Source of the DNA: Phallus indusiatus
Taxonomy: Eukaryota > Basidiomycota > Agaricomycetes > Phallales > Phallaceae
NCBI GenBank assembly: GCA_027605045.1
Contig: JAQFWX010000003.1
Span: 2,356,001-2,420,000 of the forward strand
Length of the DNA stretch: 64,000 nucleotides
Reading direction: 5' to 3'
In this document: in pieces, positions 57,410-64,000 of the stretch
How the letters are laid out: each line of letters begins with the position of its first letter
Position numbering within the stretch: position 1 is the first letter of the stretch
The notes under the pieces: generated by a model
Seen by the model: only the letters and a program-made list of their open reading frames with translations
What the model was told of the DNA's origin: nothing
Databases searched by the model: none
Program-made: the position numbers and the translations under genes

Positions 57410-58371
57410 ACATCTTTGGCACCAACTCGTCCTCAATCAAATGTAAGTTATTCTTTATTTTCCAGTCATTTTTCACAAAGCACTCCCAGCATTCTGCAGA
57501 TACTGTGGACGACACACCCGACGAGCGCCAGTCCGAAACTTCGGATGCTGAGACTGAGGGTAATTTGGATGATGCGTCACTGGATGATGATGAAGAATTG
57601 GAGGAGATGATTTCTACAGAAGAAAGTCAAGCAGCCTTAATTCAGCAGCTCAGACGTCAATTGAAGGAGGCCGAAAAGTTGCAAAAAGGTGATAAAGCTC
57701 AAGTGGAGGTTCCGACACGGAAGGTTCTCTTTTTTTTCTTCATTCTATAACCTTTGCTTATACCCTCATCTAGCGGGTTTATATATCTCCTGTTTCAGAT
57801 GTACTTGAAGATCACCAGGCGAAAAAATCCAAAACATCACGACGATTGCCAAATCCAAATGACCTTCGGGAGAGAATAACAAGGTAATTTACTCTCCATC
57901 CTCAATTGTTCCGTCACTAAAATATGTGTTATAGACAGCATTCCATGTCTAACTCAGTTGCAAGGTGACTTCATCATCTATTTTTTGCTGTTGCGTATGA
58001 TAATATTTTGGTAGTGCGAGTTCTCCTTCATCCTTTTTCGACAGTAGTTACAGTACACCGGAGCCTGATCCAGCAGACATCATTGGATCAGCAAGTACCT
58101 TTCAAACTCCAGGCCCTTCGAAATCCGGTTTGGTCGATACAGCAAGACCAGACCAGCAAAATGCCTATAGCCCTGGACACCGTGATGTCATTGGTCAAGC
58201 AAAGCGTTATATTAATCTTTATATAGCCACTCAGAATCCATTCCCAACTCACTCCGAAAAGCGGCAGATGAATGCGAGTGCCTTGAAAGCTGCAAACAAT
58301 GACTGCAAACATTCCGCAGTACTCACATCCCATATCTCAATGATTGTGAGTAGTCATTTTATAATGGTAAT

Positions 58372-58762
58372 TGTTAGGGCACGATCGTTCAGCGATGAGA
58401 CTTAAGGATCAGACTGCTACTATAACCCAGTAACCCAGTCTATAATAGCGCAAGGAACTACACATGCGCGCACGGAAGTATATATACATGATTACGCTAT
58501 CTCTAACCAATAGCTATCAGGTGCATTATCTGCCAATAGGAAGAGTCGGCAGTCGAGGACATACGAACGACATAGAGAAGGAGGGAGATATGACAGAATG
58601 GGAGCGAACGGAGAAACGGGGAGAGTTCGGGAGAATACGCGAGGGGTGAGCACGGACCGGTATACCGGGTACCGTATGACCGACCACGTAGGCATCTAAG
58701 TAGGTTATACTATACTACGCTAATATACTAGAGTGACCGTTAACCTGGGACGTACCCTGACA
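58372..58762 (-). mobile_element. Solo LTR, same family as 57016-57409, in DUF6532 intron
   Basis: 391 bp in inverse orientation, duplication GTAAT at 58367-58371 and 58763-58767. Confidence 0.93.
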
Positions 58763-59639
58763 GTAATTGTACTAATGAAATCCAGTTGAGTAAACATATG
58801 TCTAAATACCGGTACCGGTGGAAACAGGCAGCGGAGGCATTTATCGTTGAAAAATATGGTCTTGTCGGAACGCCTGAGGCCATACAAGAGCGGGTTAAAT
58901 ATCTCACTACAGGGAGCCGGTACATATATAAACAGATTTTCGCAGATCCTGATGGACAAGTAAGTTTATATGTTTGGTTCCAAAGTTCAAGTATATCTCA
59001 TTTCATAATCAGGACAGATATATAAGACCATTCGCACATGACTCGATAATTCAGGTTATTCATGAAGGAATGTTCAGGTTACGTCAAGGCCCAGCTCGTA
59101 TTCAGCCTAATGTCCTTAATCCAATGCCCTTCGAAACTATTGCATTTGCCGGAGTAGTGGTATGTGTTTTCCATATCTTTTTAATATCTTGTTGAATTGT
59201 AATTCAGATCTTACATTGTCTCGAGGAATATTCAACCGGAAAGTATAAAAAAGGGAACTTGGAAGGGGATAGATATGAGGCCGAGTATAAAAAACATTTG
59301 GTTCGACTGGAGAAGTATGAAACAACAAAGCGAGACCACTGTCACGAATTACAGAAGAATATATTCACTACGGGAATGTGAGTCCAAAACCATTATTAAT
59401 GTACATATTCTCAACCTCATGTGGCATAGGGCTATGCTGAATGTCATTGTTGACATTGATGACGACTTCATCATTGATAGCTCGGATGAAATGTTGCCAG
59501 AATTATAATAGAAATTTATAGTTACACACAATCAATGTATAAAATTTTTTTATTTATTTTCAGTGTCCGAAGTAAAGGAAAACAAAGCAATTTTAAATTA
59601 TGTAACAACGGAAAACCAGTGAGCCGGGCAGTCTAGGAA

Positions 59640-59700
59640 CATGCAGCGGTCTAGGAACATGCAACGGTCTGGGACAATCTGGGAACATGGGACAGTATGG
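59640..59700 (-). repeat. Subterminal repeats, right end of Plavaka
   Basis: CGGTCTAGGAACATGC and close variants, inverse to the motifs at 52810-52885. Confidence 0.5.
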
Positions 59701-59841
59701 ACTCACAACGGTCTCACTAATCCGCACCTTCTTCATCAGAGTCTAGGACCTCCAAGACATGCTGATGTTGTCAAAACTATCCTGCCGGCCAAAGTGAGCC
59801 AGACTGTCCCTGACCGTCCCCGGCCATCCGGGCAGACATGC

Positions 59842-59855
59842 CCAGATTACTGATG
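59842..59855 (-). repeat. Plavaka terminal inverted repeat, right
   Basis: CCAGATTACTGATG followed by TA. Confidence 0.8.
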
Positions 59856-59857
59856 TA

Positions 59858-60484
59858 CAGGAAAGATAAGGGAACCAGATAGTTGTTTGTGTGATAGAAA
59901 AGAGTGCGTAGAATAGAGATATAGTGTAGTTAAGTCGAATAGAATGACTCAAATGCTTATTGTGAGACTGAGGGAAAAGCTGCGATACAATCCAAGAAAA
60001 CTGATGATATTGGGAGTCTGAAAGCAACGGGTTTATATACAAATTGTGGTTTAGTTTCCGAGTGAAAAGCGGAATTCCGGTTATCTAAAATGTGAAGAAA
60101 ACGAGGGAAAAGCATGTGGAACGTGAATACATGGTCTGAGAAATGGAAATTCAAGAAATTTTACTGAATAAAATCGCGATTAGAATGTAGAAACAGGAGA
60201 GAAAATGTGAAGAAAAGTGAGGGATCAAGCCAAAACCAAGTCTAAGCCATTTATCTCTTTTATAATTCCCATCCGGAGCACGGGAATGGTGCATATAAGC
60301 TGTCTCGACTAGTCTGGCTGTGCTGCACTGCTCGGAGTAATACTGCGTCCGGGGCGCTAATTAAGCTTATTCTCTTCGTAAGTCGTTTCCGCAAGCAACA
60401 ACCGTTTGATGCGTATATATATTTTACCAGTTTCGGCCCGTCCTACAGAATACCAATTTCAATTACAACACGTTTGCGCCTGCT
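59858..60484. other. Intergenic, no gene seen
   Basis: Purine-rich, AT-rich sequence up to the SET start at 60485. Confidence 0.5.
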
Positions 60485-61588
60485 ATGCCACAAGCCGATC
60501 CCTCTTACGTGTATCAACGCCAGCAGCAGCCTGTCCGCGATGTTTCAAGACATCCAAACAGCCACGCGTTTCCGATAAATCAAGGACATGTACCGTCATA
60601 CCATAATCCAAACATACCAGGAAAAGGAAAAGGCCTGATTGCAACACGAGATATTGCTCTCAATGAACTTGTCATAGTCGAACGGCCCGTCATGTTATTT
60701 CCTCTGGTGATGAGCGACATAGGTTCCGCAGTGAAGGTCGAGGATTTCCAAGTACACGCAGAGCGAATGATGGATCGCGAAGATTGGATCAAGTTTAATG
60801 ATCTGATGGATGTGCAAACTAAATACGTTTCCTGCTTCGACGGAATTAGAAACACGAATGCGTTCAATATCCGAGATTTGGAGACAGGGAAGGAGGGTTA
60901 TAGTGGTGTTTTTCTCGAGCAGTCGCGTCTAAATCATAGGTACCTTGTCACTATTCTTCTTTACGCGTGCCTTCATTGGCTCATTGACGGATTGTTATTC
61001 CTCAGCTGCAGTCCCAATCTGAGAGGTATATGGGACCCCTACCTCTTCACCTTGTCCGTTCAAGCCGCCCGCCCAATTCATGCAGGTCAAGAACTAACTG
61101 TCTTATATGTGAGCCTAATTTCACCCTACGCCGATCGTCAGTCTACCCTTCGGGATGTTTACAAATTCAAATGCAAATGCCCATGCTGCGTCAAATCATC
61201 TTCTACCTCCGATTATAACCGCCAACTCTCGTCACCAGACATCACACGCTCCATATTTGATTCTACATATACCAGGCCCAAAATACCTCGTCATTTTCTC
61301 CGTCCACAAGTGATAGAACTCCGGAACACTTTGATTGGCAGGCTGGTCACCATCACGAAGGAGAGTGTCGAGTCCGTTGCCGCTCCAATTGTTTACGTGT
61401 GTTTGATGAAAATATCGGGAATTATGGGCGATAAAAAAGAGTTTCAAAAGTGGGGTTTTAAGGCGATACTGTCTTCTGTGAGTTACACCGAACACGCAGG
61501 TGGAAAGATGTACACTGAACTTGAGCTGTGGATTGATTGGATGAGAGATCCCGAGAAGAAGTTTCCTGATTGGGGTTTATACCAATGA
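60485..61588 (+). CDS. SET-domain protein with replaced N-terminus and in-frame intron
   Basis: Exons 60485-60939 and 61006-61588, 345 aa spliced. The SET core is complete (GKGKGLIATRDI, NHSCSPN, GQELTVLYVS, CKCPCC). The usual N-terminal block (DHNNNKK ... LLPTLL) is missing. In its place stand 43 residues rich in Gln, Pro, Tyr and His (MPQADPSYVYQRQQQP...), joined directly before IPGKGKG. The intron (60940-61005) is 66 nt with no stop. Retention would therefore add 22 mostly hydrophobic residues in the middle of NHSC instead of truncating the protein. The 3' half pairs with the fragment at 1-249. Confidence 0.85.
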   Translation: MPQADPSYVYQRQQQPVRDVSRHPNSHAFPINQGHVPSYHNPNIPGKGKGLIATRDIALNELVIVERPVMLFPLVMSDIGSAVKVEDFQVHAERMMDREDWIKFNDLMDVQTKYVSCFDGIRNTNAFNIRDLETGKEGYSGVFLEQSRLNHRYLVTILLYACLHWLIDGLLFLSCSPNLRGIWDPYLFTLSVQAARPIHAGQELTVLYVSLISPYADRQSTLRDVYKFKCKCPCCVKSSSTSDYNRQLSSPDITRSIFDSTYTRPKIPRHFLRPQVIELRNTLIGRLVTITKESVESVAAPIVYVCLMKISGIMGDKKEFQKWGFKAILSSVSYTEHAGGKMYTELELWIDWMRDPEKKFPDWGLYQ

Positions 61589-63478
61589 AGTTTACCATGT
61601 CTGTTCTTCAGGATTTATCGTTGCAATTTATACGAAGAACTGACATTTTCATGTAGCGCTAAATGCAGTCATTCGTGTCACTGGTCAGATGAACGGTCTG
61701 GCAGTATTTCGTAAATAGGACTTTATTCTCCGCGCGATAAAAGTTCAAGATTTCACACCCGGATAGAAGACGAGGGTTAAACGTTATACGTAGGCAGGTA
61801 GTACTTTTTACGATCACAAGTGCAGTTCAACACGCGATGTTGTCGTATGTGGTGTTTTGTGGACGTGCTTTTCCGCATCGTCCAATCATCTCGCTGCATT
61901 GGCAATACATCTTCACTTATTTTTTGACTATAATCTCATCGTTTTACGTTTGCAAAAGCGGAGATCGTGTGCCTTCTCTTCGATATTTGTCTGCAATGCC
62001 CTGCATTTACATAACCCACTGACGCTCGTTTTTTCTTTTCCTTTGTCTCTTTCGTTCCTCTAGGCTCCAACCTGATCATGTTCGGAACAAGATTTCTAGA
62101 GGACCGTGCCATCATATTCGAAGGACCCAATCCCCAACATCTCGTATTCACACAAATTCCTTACTTCGATCACGACAACAACAAGAAAATTGTCGTGGGC
62201 GCGGTGTACAGCGTGGTGAACAAGACGCTCCCTTCGCTGCTTCCTACCTTATTATCTCCCCCGCCTCCAGCTTACAAGTTGTACGATATCCCAGGGAAAG
62301 GGAAAGGCTTGATTGCAATTAGAGATATCGCTCTTGGTGAACTCGTCATGGTCGAACGGCCTGTCCTTTTGTTCCCTCGGTTGATGGGCAGCGCGAGTAC
62401 CGTATTTGATTTCCGGAAATACGCAGAGCGATCGATGAATCATGAAGATTGGATCAAGTTTAATGATTTAGCGAACGTACAGAGTACCTACATCTCCAAA
62501 TTCAGTGGAATTAGAAACACGAACGCGTTCGGTATTGATTTGCAAAAAGGGAAGGAGGGGTATAGTGCTGTCTTTCTCGAACAGTTACGTCTAAACCATA
62601 GTTATCCTATCATTTATATATCCTATATCTAACTTTACTAACCTTTCACAGCTGCGGTCCCAATCTGAGAAGCACATGGGATCCCTACCTTTTTACCTTG
62701 TCGGCTCAAGCTGCCCGCCCAATTCATGCAGGCCAAGAACTAACCATCTCATACGTCGACTTATTTTCACCTCGCTCCGAACGTCAAACCATCCTTCATA
62801 AAATCTACAAATTCGAATGCGGTTGCCCATACTGTGTTGAATATTCACCAATCTCCGATTGCCGCCGCATAGCCTTGATGCCAGATATCGCATTCGCTCA
62901 CTTTAATTCGATATATAATTCCTTCATCGATCCAGAACGTGAAATACCTCGTCGGACCGGTCGTCAAGAAGCCAACCAACTCCGGAACACTTTGATCGAC
63001 GTACTGGGACTCGGCATTACGAAGGAAGGCATCGAATCGGTTGCCGCTCCAATTTTCTACGTGTGTTTGATGAAGCTATCGGGAATCCTGGGAGATAAGA
63101 AAGGGTTTAAAGAGTGGGGTTTTGGGGCGATACTGTCTCCTGTAAATTTCACCGAGTATGAAAGTGAAGGAACGTATCGTGAAGTCGAGCAGTGGATTGA
63201 TTGGGTGAACAGCCTTGAGAAGAAATTTCTAGAGTGGAGTCGATATAATAATGATGTTTACGATTTTTAGTTTGAAAGTGTATGAAATAAAAAGCACAGA
63301 TATCTTCGCCTTCACGAACATTAAAACTATGAGGAAATTTTAGTTACATAATATAAGACGGATACGTTTGCAACTTGAAGATACAACAATTCGACGGCAT
63401 TGCGCATTGAAAGTTGGTTGCTTTTCGACGCGTTTATGGATAAACAAATGGTACTTCTTGGAAAATACTTAAATGAAT
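61376..63478 (+). repeat. Segmental duplication, right copy (partner 1-2056)
   Basis: See the left copy. Same order: SET 3' end, flank, SET gene, flank. Confidence 0.85.
62078..63270 (+). pseudogene. SET-domain gene with lost splice donor
   Basis: Near-identical sister of 654-1827. Exon 1 ends CTAAACCATAG at 62601, but the next bases are TT where the sister has GT (first donor base G to T at 62602). Using the GT one base earlier would shift the frame, and retention stops after about a dozen codons, removing the second half of the SET core. The acceptor at 62651 and the second exon remain open. Ser is also changed to Leu just before RLNHS, and a one-base deletion at the end replaces the normal stop with a short extension (NNDVYDF). 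It could still produce a truncated protein; catalysis is not expected. Confidence 0.85.
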
Positions 63479-63628
63479 TGTGTATGCAGCTCTAGGCGAT
63501 TATTTCGGCTCAAACCTCGAAGTGCAGGAGATACTTGAGGAGATAAGAATCATATGTTCAATCAGCAAATGATCATCATCATATAATATACAGAGGTAGA
63601 TTACCGAACGTTTGTGAAACTAGGGCAG

Positions 63629-63950
63629 ATTTATACGCGTCAAGTTAGGCAATTGGCCGCTATTGATCTTTGAAACCCTTTGCATGATTACGGCTATTAT
63701 CTATCACGCAACACCCAACTTAGCTTTATCTACATACTTTAGGACGAAACCAATGAGCTCGTCGAACAGTGTTGTTGATCAATATATCAATGGTACCAGT
63801 CTCCACTTGAATCTAATGGAAGCGATCCTTAAAATCTGTGTTGGTTTATATAATCTAATCGAGACTCCAGCTCGACAATATTAATTTCAAAACGTCAAAC
63901 TAGAACTCGTGCCCGCTAATCCTAAGCGGAACTAGTCGGAACCAAATGCA
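63629..63950 (+). repeat. P450-associated upstream repeat, copy 3
   Basis: Matches 4855-5165 and 30890-31075. It is followed by CGGCAGTCAATTAACTCATCAAAA at the window edge, which corresponds to the box about 75 bp before the P450 start at 31192. A third P450 is expected just outside the window on the plus strand. Confidence 0.6.
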
Positions 63951-64000
63951 ATAGGTAAAGGAGCTTAACATTCAATCGGCAGTCAATTAACTCATCAAAA

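Larger units (their letters stand above)
56800..59508 (+). pseudogene. DUF6532-domain protein gene, exon split by solo LTR
   Basis: Multi-exon. The first exon (MAPRSSIPNVKR...) is interrupted after NDI by solo LTR 57016-57409 and continues FGTNSSS. Next are an acidic coiled segment (ISTEESQAALIQQLRRQLKEAEK), a basic linker, and the DUF6532-like region: NECKHS-type start (ALKAANNDCKHSAV), HMSKYRYRWKQAAEAFIVEKYG, RYIYKQIFADPDGQ, IRPFAHDSIIQVIHEGMF, NPMPFETIAFAGVV and CLEEYSTGKYKKG. It ends LNVIVDIDDDF ... LPEL at 59508. A second solo LTR (58372-58762) sits in an intron. DUF6532 proteins are widespread in Agaricomycetes and of unknown function. Here the gene lies inside the Plavaka ends, so it is a passenger or accessory gene. 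Joins around 57720-57800 and 57880-58060 are uncertain. Confidence 0.72.
52773..59855 (-). mobile_element. Plavaka-type DNA transposon carrying a DUF6532 gene
   Basis: TACATCAGTAATCTGG at 52771-52786 is perfectly repeated in inverse at 59842-59857. The outer TA is probably the target duplication, leaving a 14-bp inverted repeat starting CATCAG. Subterminal CYYAGACCG-like motifs occur in inverse orientation at both ends. Inside are a Plavaka transposase (minus) and a divergent DUF6532 gene (plus), 105 bp apart, plus three solo LTRs. Without them the unit is about 5.6 kb. Strand follows the transposase. Confidence 0.8.

Noticed and set aside
57443..57465. 23-nt intron in the DUF6532 gene ending at the first CAG
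   Set aside because: Too short and out of frame. A 57-nt intron ending at 57499 keeps the frame.
60485..61588. Intronless SET gene of 367 codons
   Set aside because: The 66-nt insert has GT-AG ends at exactly the family intron position, and removing it restores NHSC.

Overview
The window reads as nuclear DNA of a mushroom-forming basidiomycete (Agaricomycete). Genes are multi-exon with GT-AG introns of about 50-70 nt. The protein families are ones expanded in that class: SET5/SMYD-like SET proteins, multi-intron P450s, DUF6532, DUF6533 and DUF6535 proteins, a Plavaka transposase, a SWIM-type MULE transposase and a chromodomain Ty3/gypsy element. Assignments rest on motifs read by eye; no database search was run.

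Host framework. Nine SET-domain paralogues (1-249, 654-1827, 6526-7797 minus, 36013-37237, 37622-38846, 39201-40470, 40971-42193 minus, 60485-61588, 62078-63270) are interspersed with two paralogous P450 genes (2593-4744 minus, 31192-33348 plus). The last bases of the window look like the promoter of a third P450. Every SET copy whose middle is in the window has its intron at the same base, splitting the Ser codon of the catalytic NHSC motif. One SET copy (62078) has lost its splice donor and one P450 (2593-4744) has lost the acceptor in front of its haem-cysteine exon. Bases 1-2056 and 61376-63478 are two copies of one segmental duplication. Other host loci are a DUF6533-like membrane protein (29185-30752), two broken DUF6535 genes (33555-35266 and 46045-49930) and some decayed unknown repeats.

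Mobile region 1 (7946-28004). Two 113-bp terminal inverted repeats flanked by a perfect 9-bp duplication (CCGGTTCAC) delimit a MULE-type transposon. It holds a SWIM/MULE transposase (19758-27088, minus) and two further multi-exon genes: a GRF-like zinc-finger protein (8702-16965, plus) and a Pro/Ala/Thr-rich acidic protein (17151-19399, minus). It was later hit by a chromodomain gypsy element (10072-16590), a gag-only LTR element (21427-25412) and solo LTRs. Removing those leaves about 8.8 kb.

Mobile region 2 (52773-59855). A 16-bp perfect inverted repeat bounds a Plavaka transposase (53027-56694, minus) and a divergent DUF6532 gene (56800-59508, plus), with three solo LTRs inserted. Removing them leaves about 5.6 kb.

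All LTR insertions show perfect 5-bp target duplications, and the gene frames checked rejoin when one duplication plus the insert is removed. Both full-length LTR elements carry a primer-binding site complementary to their own predicted RNA 5' end, which indicates Tf1-like self-priming.
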